A DNA stretch of 64,000 bases. It comes from Metaphire vulgaris. Taxonomy: Eukaryota > Annelida > Clitellata > Crassiclitellata > Megascolecidae. The position numbers and the translations under genes are program-made. The notes under the pieces are model-generated. The model did not search any database. It was not told where the DNA came from and saw only the letters and a list, made by a program, of their open reading frames with translations. The number at the start of each line of letters is the position of its first letter. Positions within the stretch are counted from its first letter, which is position 1. Where the stretch lies: positions 4,918,062-4,982,061 of the forward strand of contig CM030862.1 of assembly GCA_018105865.1 (NCBI GenBank). Direction: 5' to 3'. This document shows, in pieces, positions 33,601-42,967 of the stretch.

Positions 33601-34011
33601 AGAAGCCTTGTTTCTTATTGAGGCAATATTAAGATGTCCAAAGTTCAAAGATATTGCAAAAGGACCAGGGTTTAACTCAATATCGCCTGAGAGTAGCAGA
33701 ATTAAAAACACATGGACACACCGAGCATTTGACTTATTAACAAAGATTCTTGCGCGTTTAAAGCGTCGACTTTTATTCAGCAGCATGTCACGTCTGCCAA
33801 ATAGCAGCAGCCTAGTGGAAACCGAGAATTGTGCTGATGGAATGAGGTTAAATGAATTAAAACAAGCAATATTTTTAAAGAAACAGCATTCAGAATTCAG
33901 AACTCTAATGTCTGCATAGTCAAACTCAAACTCGCATCTTAGACTGGGCCAAGTGAGATGCGAGTTCACACGGAAAAGGAAAATCATGCATAGTGACAGT
34001 ATTGATTTCAT
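30690..34011 (-). pseudogene. L2-type LINE, family L2-B, near full length, with 2A-like motif
   Basis: Read on the minus strand from 34011. About 108 N-terminal residues end in a hydrophobic run (VFLILLLS) and GDIELNPGP, then the endonuclease starts ('FGHLNIASIRNK', 'HILALNETWL'). Endonuclease blocks continue after frameshifts ('ISFLNFYRPPSSS', 'HLGHTLDLLITRA', 'SDHLTVS'). The reverse transcriptase has 'PNKQCLLDVIPTDILKQC', 'FSSYRPISNLNFISELVERI', 'KFHSTETALL', an intact YADD at 31649-31660 and 'ALNPSKTEFLLLG'. The C-terminal domain has 'DYCNSLYNGM', 'LHWLPVEQRIVFK', 'ISGPKIWNSLPPAVR' and 'FRSRLKTHLFQLAFPP'. The tail is (ATT)n. I count four or five frameshifts. All catalytic blocks remain. 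Confidence 0.9.
33661..33687 (-). other. 2A-like ribosome-skipping motif GDIELNPGP
   Basis: Nine codons read G-D-I-E-L-N-P-G-P, residues 109-117 of the L2-B frame. They match the 2A consensus D-(V/I)-E-x-N-P-G-P exactly and follow an 8-residue hydrophobic stretch. In known 2A sequences the ribosome skips the Gly-Pro bond, releasing the N-terminal part from the following endonuclease. Such motifs are known in APE-type LINEs of sea urchin and other invertebrates. Confidence 0.75.
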
Positions 34012-34675
34012 GGTACCGGAGTACTACAGCTATGACGAGAGCAGTGAAAAATGGCTGAATCAAACCAGGAGCAAGCATTAAATACAGTGTATGTGCCTTA
34101 ATCAAGTCAGTATTGTCAAGGTGCTTCGATCTGTGGGTCGACTCACAGACTCAGCGAAGTATAAGTACCAGACCAATGTTAGTATGTGGAGCTCAGCTAG
34201 GTTAGGTTAAAAATAGAACTACAGACGTGGCGGGCGCTTGCTACTGGAATGATAAAGCGATGAGTCACTGCTTCCAGTTTGCAGTGGAATGGCAGATGGA
34301 CTGAGGCGATCGAGTTACAACTTTTGAATGACCACTGACCAATGACATTAAAGCTCGGTTTTATTGTTAGATTGATACTATCATTTCTAAAACTTGAAAT
34401 TGCTTAATGATATGAGTAAAATTGAACGAGAAAAATACTTCCATGATGTCTTTGATCGGTTGTTGAGCGCAATTTATGAAATTTATTTATAGGCGCCAGA
34501 TATAAACATTTTTAAAACGAGATAATCAAGGAGATGAGAACGACCGGGCCCTAGGTGTAGCTCCGCCCCTCCCTGCAATGTCTAAGTTTCAGTTGATCAA
34601 ACCAGTCAAAGTTTGACTCTGGCACAGAGGTAGGCATCTGGGGCAGGTAATGGAACACCTTTCTAATGAAATATG
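34012..34675. other. Probable L2-B 5' UTR, then unassigned sequence
   Basis: Up to about 34210 this may be the 5' UTR of the minus-strand L2-B element, but no target duplication was found to set the end. Beyond that no feature is visible. Confidence 0.4.
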
Positions 34676-35890
34676 CAATTTTAATTTATATAGCGCCCAT
34701 TTTATAGTGCAATTTTACACAAATTCATTGTTATATGCTCTTCTGTCGTCACAGCTACTGATTTCACAAATATACATTATTCAAATATTATTTAATCACA
34801 AAGTCAAGGTAACATAATATAAATCACCTGTAATTTTCATTTATATAGTCCCATTTATATAGCACAATTTTACACAAATTCACTTTTATATGCTCTTCTG
34901 CCTTAACAGTTACGGATTTCGCAAATATGCATTAATCAAATATTATGTCATCACAAAGTCAAGGTAACATAATATAAAGCACCTATAATTTTCATTTATA
35001 TAGTGCCCATTTATATAGCGCAATTTTACACAAATTCACTTTTATATACTCTTCTTCCTTGACAGTTACGGATTTTGCAAATATGCATTATTCAAATATT
35101 ATTTCATCACAAAGTCAAGGTAACATAATATAAAGCACCTGTAATTTTCATTTATATAGCGCCTATTTATATAGCGCCATTTTACACAAATCCACTGTTA
35201 TATACTATTCTGCCTTGACAGTTACTGATTTCGCAAATATGCATTATCTATAATATTAAAATCCTTCCTCTGTATGTCTGTTACCTTCAAGCGTTGTCAT
35301 TGGTTGTCTGCATGAGCGTTCTGATTAGTTACCTTCGAGCGTTCTGATTGCTTGGCTGTGTGATGTTCTCATTGGTTACCTTCAAGCGTTCTGATTGGTT
35401 GGCTGGGTGAGCGTTCTGATTGATCGTTCTGGAATATTTGTTGCCTCGAGCGAAGCGAGCCTGCTTCGCATTGCGCGATGTGGATAGATATTAGTATTAT
35501 CCTGCACGCGAGCGAAGCAAGCGAGGCGAGAACGAGCGAGCACGAGCGAGGCGAGCACGAGCGAGGCGAGCACGAGCGAGGCGAGCACGAGCGAGGCGAG
35601 CACGAGCGAGAACATCACACAGCCAAGCAATCAGAACGCTCGAAGGTAACTAATCAGAACGCTCATACAGACAACCAATGACAACGCTTGAAGGTAACAG
35701 ACATACAGAGGAAGGATTTTAATATTAAGATTATTTCATCTCAAAGTCAAGGTAACATAATATAAAGCACCTGTAATTTTCATTTATATAGCGCCGCCCA
35801 TTTATCATTTATAAAGCGCAATTTTACCCAAATTCACTGCTATATACTCTTCTGCCTTGACAGTTACTGATTTTGCAAATATACCGCCTT
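34676..35890. repeat. 155-bp satellite-like tandem array, interrupted
   Basis: About five units with a period near 155 bp. Each contains 'tttatatagcgcccatttat', 'caattttacacaaattcact', 'gacagttac(g/t)gattt(c/t)gcaaatat' and 'caaagtcaaggtaacataat'. Starts lie near 34683, 34838, 34993 and 35149, then 35781 after the insertion. The units are 90% or more alike by eye. A 484-bp Helitron-derived palindrome (35247-35730) splits the fourth unit. The 'tatatagcgc' words resemble LINE/SINE 3' ends, so the satellite may derive from one. Confidence 0.85.
35247..35730. mobile_element. Helitron-derived palindrome inside the satellite
   Basis: The left end TCTATAATATTAAAATCC is a Helitron-type 5' terminus. 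The right end, inverted, reads TCTTAATATTAAAATCC. The two arms are near-perfect inverted copies for about 120 bp ('ccttcctctgtatgtctgtt', 'ttcattggtt'-type words, 'gcttggctgtgtgatgttctc'). The centre holds a Helitron 3'-like stretch ('tagtattatcctgcacgcgag', 35490-35512) and five tandem 15-mers GAGCACGAGCGAGGC (35535-35610). The 5' end matches the Helitron at 25655. It is noncoding. Confidence 0.8.
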
Positions 35891-36038
35891 TTAGCATATG
35901 AATTGAATTGTAGTAATAAGGCGCTACATTAATTTGTGCTATATAAATGAAATTGAGCGGATTCTAGCGTCAGGTGTCTCAAATACCTTCATTGCAGTTA
36001 TTGACTTTACTGTATAAACATGTGTTTGAAATTCCCTC

Positions 36039-36158
36039 TTTTTAGCGTATGAATTGAATTGTAGTAGGCCTAAAAAGGCACTAAATAAATTTAAATATGT
36101 ACAAAAATAAAGACTCAAATGAAGTGAATATGATACTAACATCAGGTGTCCAATGAAT
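36039..36158. repeat. Short duplicated segment
   Basis: 'tttagcgtatgaattgaattgtagta' here repeats 'tttagcatatgaattgaattgtagta' at 35890-35915. Both segments later run into '(c/g)atcaggtgtc' or 'cgtcaggtgtc' words. It looks like an old local duplication of about 120-150 bp next to the satellite. Confidence 0.55.
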
Positions 36159-36166
36159 ATCTCTAG

Positions 36167-37016
36167 CAGAGATGTAGCAAGTACACAATGCTTCAAGTAC
36201 AAGTACAAGTACCTGGCCTCCGAGTACAAGTACAAGTACTTGCATTCCAAAAACTCCGAGTACAAGTACAAGTACCTGGCCTCCGAGTACAAGTACAAGT
36301 ACCTGGCCTCCGAGTACAAGTACAAGTACCTGGCCTCCAAGTACTAGTACAACATTTTTGACAATGACATATTTTTCGCTGACATTTTGTCTCCATGACA
36401 TTTTCTACATGACATTTTGTCCGTGACATTTTGTCCTCGGAGTTTGTCCGGCCACGAATAAAATTGACACTATATTAGCATCTAAATATCATCACAGTTG
36501 CACTTAAAAAATAGAGATGATAGTCTTGCATCGGTCATATTAACCCACCTATGCGGTCTCGCGATCAAGCCAGCTTGGCTAAATACGTGTTTAATTGGTG
36601 CGCCAGAAGCAGGCACACTAAGGTCTCTAATTAATGGCTGCATTATACAGCCTGTTGAACTCCTTTCTATTAACTTCACTGTTCCAAAAATACGATGGTA
36701 TCAGTGGCCGTCATAAAATTTCGTTGAGTTCCAGGTACTTGGCCATCTGTGAAGATGTGCTTGTCATTAGCCTAAAGGAACAGCATTACTTGTACCATTG
36801 AAGTACATGTAGCCAGAGATGTAGCAAGTACACAATGCTTCAAGTACAAGTACAAGTACCTGGCCTCCGAGTACAAGTACAAGTACTTGCATTCCTAAAA
36901 CTCCGAGTACAAGTACAAGTACAAGTACCTGGCCTCCGAGTACAAGTACAAGTACTAAAAATTTGTACTCGAGTACAACTCGAGTACAAGTACAAGTACC
37001 AAGTACTACATCTCTG
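36167..37016. mobile_element. Composite hAT-type element with GTACAA repeats
   Basis: The outer ends are CAGAGATGTAGCAAGTAC and, inverted, CAGAGATGTAGTACTTGG. Both flanks are ATCTCTAG (36159-36166 and 37017-37024), a perfect 8-bp target duplication. The left 125 bp (36167-36290) recur almost identically at 36814-36940. Both blocks are built of a 27-mer of the type GAGTACAAGTACAAGTACCTGGCCTCC. The 450-bp middle includes 'tgacattttgtc' repeats (36366-36432). The long frames over the repeats are not genes. Confidence 0.9.
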
Positions 37017-37255
37017 ATCTCTAGCCATTGGATTCTATTTCGAAAGCATTCATATCTCAAGAGTCTTCAATAATGTTTTAGTAATAACATCTTTTCGCCT
37101 CAAAAATAATCTAACGCTTTTGGTACATCATTTTCACAATTAATCTAACGCCAAGGAGGTTAAGTAAATAAGGGTTGTATTTGTTTGTCCTGAGAAAAAA
37201 AATTATGCATGTATTCTTAAGTATCAAGTTGCTCATCTTGTATTGAGTGAAGTTT

Positions 37256-37645
37256 GACATCATGACATCACTCAAAATCTGCAACCACACCTTCTCATAT
37301 GCCGCACCAGAACTTTGGAACTCAATTCCAGCCTCCCTCCGCAGCCTACGACATGGTCAAACAATAAGCTCTGAATCCTCATTTCCTTTAATTCCTTCAC
37401 TGTCTCCTCAAGCCTTTAGGTCTAAACTTAAAACCTTCCTATTCGGAAAGTCATTTCCCCCATAGCAATAACAACCTGACCCGCCACCTCATAGATACGC
37501 TGACCTTTGCCCGGCCGACAAACCACCTTGTCTATAGCTATTTCAAGAAAGATTAAGCGCATAAGAATAAGCAGCTACTGCTGTACTGCTTTCCGGGGCG
37601 CTGTATAAGTTTACGAGTTTTTACTTTACTTACTTTACTTACTTA
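37256..37645 (+). pseudogene. L2-A LINE 3' end, copy 3
   Basis: It reads 'SLKICNHTFSYAAPELWNSI', 'PASLRSLRHGQTISSESSFP' and 'FRSKLKTFLFGKSFPP', with a stop at 37465. The 3' UTR matches copy 1 (22380-22570) nearly base for base and ends in a TTTAC/TTAC run. It is 5'-truncated within the C-terminal domain. Confidence 0.9.
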
Positions 37646-37976
37646 TGATCATCAGCATAATGATTGGGAACCATTGCTGCAGGTTACTTAAATTTTTTAA
37701 TATGAAACTAATTTGAATATGCTGCAGTTTGATTGAACTTCTAACCCCTTTACCCCAAATATATCTGTCCATTTTACATTGAGTTACAGTTAAATGCACG
37801 TAAATGGGTTAAGAAAGTTTGCTGTTGTGGTTGGTTATGTAAGATGGAAAATGTACAATTTCTTTTGTTAGTATTTTGTGCAGGATTGTGGTTCTCGAGA
37901 CTTGATTTTCGGTCTTGGATGCCCAAGTCTCAGTTACAGACTTGAGACACCACAGTATTGGTCTGGGTCTAGAACA
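37646..37976. other. Unassigned intron sequence
   Basis: No gene is visible. The 3' part (about 37880-37976) has 'cttgagac', 'cagtattggtctgggtct' words like those in the hAT element at 43428-43871 and may be a relic of that family. Confidence 0.4.
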
Positions 37977-38205
37977 CAGTGGCGTAGCCAAGGGGGTCTT
38001 GGGGAGTTAAAACCCCCTTGGGTGCCGACAAAAAATTTTTATGTGTTTCCATGCATTTTTTTATTTTTGAGCGCAGTTTTGAGGGTCAAACCCACCCCCC
38101 TTGGAGCTGCTGACCAAAATAAATTTTTTAAGCATGGCGACCTTTTTTGTTGCTTGTCAGCATCTGAAAGGAACAATTTTAGAAGGAAACACATACGATC
38201 GATTA

Positions 38206-40592
38206 TTATAATTATTATTATTAAGACAATTTATAGAGCGCAGTAGGCATAGTGAAGACTAAAGTCAAAAGCGCTTAACAGTGAACACTATAAGAGATAT
38301 TAAACATATGCGTCTTAAGGCACTTGATAAATGGATCAGGGGAGGTCACAATTGTCACGTTCTTCGGCAGAGAGTTCCACAGACTCGGATTGCCCCTCCG
38401 GAAGGATCTGTCACCGAAGACAGCCGTCTTGGACAGAGGAGGAACCACCAATTGACGACAGTTGCTAGAGCGAAGCCGCGATCGTCGGTCAAGCGCCGTA
38501 GATTTGATGATCAGGCCTGATAAGTAGCTGGGGCAAAAGGGGTCATACAGCGCCCGAAATGTTAGCCAACAACGCTTGAAGGCTCCGGGATCCTGAGCCA
38601 GTGAAGATTATCGCGTAAAAATGAAGTCACGTGCTCATTCCAACTCGAGCCAAAAATCAGACGAGTTGAGACATTTAGCACCCACTGAAGACGATTTAGT
38701 TGGTTGGCAGGAAGTCCGAGCAGAATGCTATTACAATAATCTACTTGTGCTAAGACGAGGGCATGGACGAGATTGATGACGACAGGCACTGGCAGGTATC
38801 GACGGATCTCCCTGATCCTTCGCAGCTGAAGGAAACAGGTACAAATGACGTTATCCAAATGTCCGACAAACGAGAGTGTCTCGTCAAAAAAGAACTCCAA
38901 GGAGGCGCAGTTCTGTACTCGGAGTGACATCAACATCACCAACCAGAAGCGTATTCCGGCATATGACATGCCTCCTCCGAGAAGTGCTTAACCAGAGGAG
39001 TTCAATATTCCCCGGGTTCAGCGAGAGTTGATTTAATTTCATCAGTCCACCTCTGAACTGAGGAGATGCAGTCCGTAATACGGGACCACAAATATTCTAC
39101 CTCAGACGGAGGGCAGGAGGCGTAAACCTGAACGTCATCAGCGTAGGCATGATAGGCAAGCCCACACGTTTCGATGATACGACCAATGTCCACCACATAG
39201 GGTGACCGGAAGATTCGGTACCGGAAGATTTGGGACAGAAAATTCGGTACCGGTCATGGAAGATTCGGTACCGGAACATTGGGAACGGTATTTTCAGGAT
39301 GGCAAATTCGGTTACATGTGTTAGGCACTGGCTCTACCTCTTCCCACCCCACCTCCCCTCCCCAATCCCAGGGTCCCTCTGATTTTGGGTGGTGTCTATA
39401 CTTATGTATATGCCCCTATATATTTAGGTTGAATATTTAAGTAGAATTTAGGTAGGCATACTATTGATAATTGTATTCATTTTACTGATTTATACAGTTT
39501 TAGGGTTAGGGTTAGAATTAGGGTTATGGCTACTGATTTGTATGTCGAACATGTACCGATTTATCCGGTACCGAATCTTCCACAAGTAAAATTTTGGTGC
39601 CGAATTCTCTGGTACTGAATGTTCCGGGAACCGCCACATAGAGTGAGAACACAGCATGGAGCCGAAGTGTGTCCATTCCAGCTAACAGACTGAAACCTGT
39701 CGGCCAAGTAGTTCCGAATCCAAGACAGAGCCAGCCCTTTTAGTCCATAAGTGGATTCAAGTCGGCGAATGAGGATGTCATGGTCCACCGTGTCGAAAGC
39801 AGCCGAGAGATCCGGGAGGCAGAGGAGGGCCAGCTGTCTATTGGTTACCGCTTCAACAATGTCATTGTAAATGCGCAGGACCGCAGTTTCAGTGGAATGG
39901 CCCTTCCGATAGGCAGACTGACCTTTAGACATCAGTCCATTTATCGTCAAATAGGCCACAAATTGATTATTAACAACTCTCTCAAGCAGCTTAGACAAGA
40001 AAGGAAGATTGGAAACGGGACGGAAGTTAGGTAATTCCGCTTGGTCCAAGCCTGGCCGCTTGAGGTGCGGGTAGACTACCGCTCACTTCCATGACGATGG
40101 AAAGTCTCCACTGCTTAAAGAGGTCGACAGTAAAGTCGTGAGAAATGAAGCTAGCATCTCAATGGACTCTTTGAGGAGCCACATCGGGAGGGGGTCGGCT
40201 TGGCATTGTTTACACGGTGACGCCATCATGATGGACGTGACCTCTGCAATCGAAGGAGCAGAGAACGAAGTGAGAACGGACCCACAGTAATCCAGAAACT
40301 TGGCTTGGCCAGCGTTTGCTGTTCTCTCTCTGATTGCATTAACCTTACCATCCATGAACTGGTGGTAATCTACAGCAGAGAAACTCGACGGCTGACAAGG
40401 CCTCTTGCCACGGTTACCCAGCAGCGTGTCCAGGTGTTTCCAAGTCTGCCCTGTATCACCTTTAGCAGCATCAAGGGCGCTGTTCCAGTAGTGTCGACCC
40501 TTCTGCCTCACGAGGTGTCTACTAGCTTTAAGAGCTGAACGCCAGGCACTGTGTGCAGCTGCCTCACCATCCGTCCCCCTTGCCTTCCGGTA
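38206..40592 (-). pseudogene. L2-type LINE (third family), 5'-truncated, inside the hAT
   Basis: From 40592 on the minus strand: the pre-RT linker 'KGRHYWNSALDAAKGDTGQT', 'KQCQADPLPMWLLKES', 'LPNFRPVSNLPFLSKLLERV', 'GQSAYRKGHSTETAVL' and 'LDLSAAFDTVDHDILIRRL'-like text with one change (L-P-D-L-S). The P-Q-G-S block is deleted near 39645. After the MITE at 39201-39633 the frame resumes with 'VVDIGRIIETCGLAYHAYADD', so YADD is present (about 39139). The C-terminal part has 'VDYCNSILLGLPANQLNRL', 'DNLHWLRIPE' and, after a frameshift, 'RRGNPSLWNSLP'. The tail is (AAT)n at 38208-38224. Confidence 0.9.
39201..39633. mobile_element. MITE with 8-bp target duplication inside the LINE
   Basis: The left end GGTGACCGGAAGATTCGGTACC pairs with the inverted right end CGGTTCCCGGAACATTCAGTACC over about 45 bp. 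Both flanks are CCACATAG (39193-39200 and 39634-39641). The motif 'gaagattcggtaccgg' is repeated four or five times at the ends. A telomere-like 'ttagggttagggttag' lies at 39501-39516. Removing the insert rejoins the LINE frame as F-S-L-Y-V-V-D-I-G, which proves the boundaries. hAT or P-type is suggested by the 8-bp duplication. Confidence 0.9.
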
Positions 40593-40749
40593 TAAATAGA
40601 TACATAGGATGACCTTTTTGCTTGTCGAGATTTTTCAAAAGTTGGTTACGGTCAAAACCAAAACACCCTCTTCCAGAAATCCTGGCTACACCACTGCTTG
40701 AACAAATAGTCTTTACAACAAGTCTGATTTTGTGATGTATTTATTCCAG

Positions 40750-40875
40750 AGACTTGGTCATTTTGATCCTGTAACAAGAAGAGAGTTGACATCTGATCAG
40801 TTAATACCCAATCTGGCTCTTAAGGAAGTTATCGACAATTTTCTTGGTGAAAATCCATGGGCTGAGGACTATTGA
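40750..40875 (+). CDS. STUB1: STUB1 (CHIP) last exon: end of U-box and C-terminus
   Basis: The acceptor tttattccag is followed by 41 codons and TGA. The exon starts [20 protein letters not shown] and ends [11 protein letters not shown]. It joins the previous exon in phase 0 as ...[12 protein letters not shown]..., exactly as in human CHIP (EEHLQRVGHFDP). The H-F-D-P Pro equals human P269, part of the E2-binding surface. The E-D-Y C-terminus is conserved. No frameshift is present. The 3' UTR follows, with a possible ATTAAA signal at 41011-41016. The acceptor lies only about 53 bp after the end of a hAT element. Confidence 0.95.
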   Translation, partial: RLGHFDPVTRRELTSDQLIPNLALKEVIDNFLGENPWAEDY

Positions 40876-41010
40876 GGACTACTTTGCTTGTGAATTGATG
40901 ACTGTTTCATTTCACTGATACTTTTCAAATTTAGGTTATTTGAAAGTTTTGATGTTGGCATAATGATGATTATTTGCTTGCATAAATAATCTCAGAATTT
41001 ATTTGTCAGT

Positions 41011-41016
41011 ATTAAA
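41011..41016 (+). terminator. Possible STUB1 polyadenylation signal ATTAAA
   Basis: ATTAAA lies 135 bp after the STUB1 stop codon. A GT-containing stretch ('cagttggttactt') follows about 35 bp later. This gives a short 3' UTR before the LINE that starts near 41088. Confidence 0.5.
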
Positions 41017-41087
41017 GATAAATGTAGAAAATGGCTTTTAAACACTTCACACAGTTGGTTACTTATTGAAATAATTTTTCCCTTCCC

Positions 41088-42030
41088 GTCATCATCATCA
41101 GCCTTTATCACTCCTTGTGGAGCATAGGCCACTGACGAGATTCTTCCATACAGTTCGATCTTGAGCTAATAGGACTATATCATTCCAGTTGAGTTCATAA
41201 ATCTTTAGCTCATTGTCTATTCATCTTTTTCATGTACAGTACTCTTTGGTCTTCTTCTTTTTCATTTTCCTGGTTGGATCCATGAAAGCATTTGTCTTGT
41301 GTTGTTTGGGGTTTCCTTATTGTGTATCCAATCCACCTCCATGGTCTTTGTTTAATCTGAAGTTCCACTGGTCCTTACGACGTTTTCTTCCAAAGATCCT
41401 CATTGCTAATTTTTTTGTCCATCAGATGCCCATAATCTTGCATAGACATCTGTTTACAAAAATTTGTATATTCATATTAATGCTTCTAAGTCCATCTCCA
41501 ACTTTTGGAGCCATAGAGCAAAACTTATTTAAATCTGTGTTGAAAATTCTTACTTTAGTTCTGAGGGGTTCACTTATATAGTTTTCCACAGATTATTTAG
41601 TAACAAAAAGGCAGTATGAATTCTTGCTCTTATGTCCTCTTCCATTCCTCCTGATGTTCAGATAACACTGCCAAGGCATGAGAACTCTTTCACTTCCTCA
41701 ATCTCACCCGTAGATAGTTTTATTTTCTGGTTTTCATTCCCGTTGATTCTCATTACTTTAGATTTATTCTGGTTTATGTTTAAACCAATTTATTTAGCCA
41801 TCTCTTCCAGAAGTATTGTTTTCAGTTGCATTTATTGTAGGCTGTGAGTCAGCAGTGCTAAGTTATCTGCAAAGTCCAAATCACCCAGTTGTTTGTCTTC
41901 CACCAATTGGATACCACTTTCCATTTGTTCTGTTAGTGTTACCTTCTTCATGATACAGTCTATGGCCAGGAGGAAAAGGAAAGGAGAGAGAAGACAGCCT
42001 TGTTTGACCCCGTTTCTGTCTTAAAACTTT
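41088..42030 (-). pseudogene. RTE/Jockey-like LINE 3' half
   Basis: On the minus strand: 'LSPFLFLLAIDCIMKKVT', 'GDLDFADNLALLTHSLQ', 'GLNINQNKSKVMRINGN' and 'VKEFSCLGSVI', then the C-terminal region with 'RVKIFNTDLNKF', 'NRCLCKIMGIWWTKKLAM', and the tail 'NDIVLLAQDRTVWKNLVSGLCSTRSDKG'. The catalytic box reads F-A-D-N at 41862-41873, with the second Asp changed. Stops and frameshifts are scattered. It is a dead copy, in opposite orientation to STUB1 and just downstream of it. Confidence 0.85.
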
Positions 42031-42385
42031 TGGATGTCCTTTGACAAAAATAACTAGCACACATGTTGTTGTAGCTTGCCTTTACCATTTGGAATATATC
42101 AATCTAAATAATGTTAAATAGGACCCTGGTGCTCTTTCTTGCTACTTGAATGCAAGTCAAGTATCAAAAAAGTACATTTTTGTGAACTTCTAGTTATTGA
42201 TAAAGTCCAGGGCTGAAAGTCAGCCGGAGTGTGGCGGAACGGAGCTCCGGCACCTTTTCGGACCATGAAAATTTTTTCCAGTAATTCTTCAATATTTGTT
42301 CCAATATTGTAAAAGCACCATGTACTTGTTGCAAAACTATTAAACTAAGATTTTAAAATTGCTATAGAAATTTATATATTATTCA
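42031..42385. other. Unassigned stretch
   Basis: Near 42209 'cagggctgaaagtcagccgg' could be a hAT-type left end, but no partner was found. No gene. Confidence 0.4.
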
Positions 42386-42389
42386 GATT

Positions 42390-42482
42390 TGCTTGTCAGG
42401 GCATTTCAAGAAGGAAAAATATACAAGGATGACCTTTATTTTTTGCTTGCCAGGGCATTTCAAGAAGGAAAAATATACAATT
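42390..42482. repeat. Tandem duplication of about 57 bp
   Basis: 'cttgtcagggcatttcaagaaggaaaaatatacaa' (from 42391) and 'cttgccagggcatttcaagaaggaaaaatatacaa' (from 42448) are nearly identical, separated by 'ggatgacctttattttttg'. That separator resembles the 'gaccttttttgcttgtc' words of the hAT elements in this window. Confidence 0.85.
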
Positions 42483-42864
42483 TTAGAGACCCTGCATGGG
42501 GCAGACGAGAATAGTAGTTCTACTGTTAGGCTAACTATATGTATCTCACAGTAGTCAAGCAGCCATTTCAATGGCAGCTGTATAATTTGTATGTTATTTA
42601 TTTCAACTCAGATGTAATTAGATACAACATACTAGACTAACTAAAGTACATTATAATAAATGAAGATAATAGTGTATTAATTAATGGAATAACTGAAAAC
42701 AATGTCAGAAAAAATAAAGAAACAAACTAGGCCTATTGTAATGACACATTGCTTTACATTCAAAGTAATGTGTACAAATCTAGATCAAATCCAAGAAAGG
42801 TTGGATAAGCAATTCACAAAGTTAAAATCATTATTCAATAAATGACAATACTTGTAGCATTATG

Positions 42865-42865
<1 letters not shown>

Positions 42866-42957
<92 letters not shown>

Positions 42958-42958
42958 T
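42866..42958. repeat. (TG)n(CG)n microsatellite
   Basis: About 80 bp of uninterrupted TG repeats followed by a GCGCGCGC run, a sequence type prone to Z-DNA. The minus-strand frame through it is repeated Thr-His and is not a gene. Confidence 0.95.
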
Positions 42959-42967
42959 CAAGCAATC

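Larger units (their letters stand above)
37977..40696. mobile_element. hAT-type element carrying a LINE
   Basis: The left end CAGTGGCGTAGCCAAGG pairs with the inverted right end CAGTGGTGTAGCCAGG. The flanks CTAGAACA and CTTGAACA match at 7 of 8. Its own sequence is about 230 bp at the left and 100 bp at the right, with 'gaccttttttgttgcttgtc' and 'gacctttttgcttgtcga' words. The rest is a LINE inserted on the minus strand. The element ends about 50 bp before the last STUB1 exon. Confidence 0.85.

Noticed and set aside
35478..35681. Glu/His/Arg repeat protein frame and a CRISPR-like array of 15-mers
   Set aside because: The GAGCACGAGCGAGGC units are directly adjacent without spacers, inside a Helitron-derived palindrome. 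It is a eukaryotic minisatellite.
36081..37060. Long open frames with repeated Tyr-Lys, Leu-Val-Leu and Cys-Thr patterns
   Set aside because: They are translations of the GTACAA tandem repeats inside a hAT element, open on both strands because the unit length is a multiple of three.
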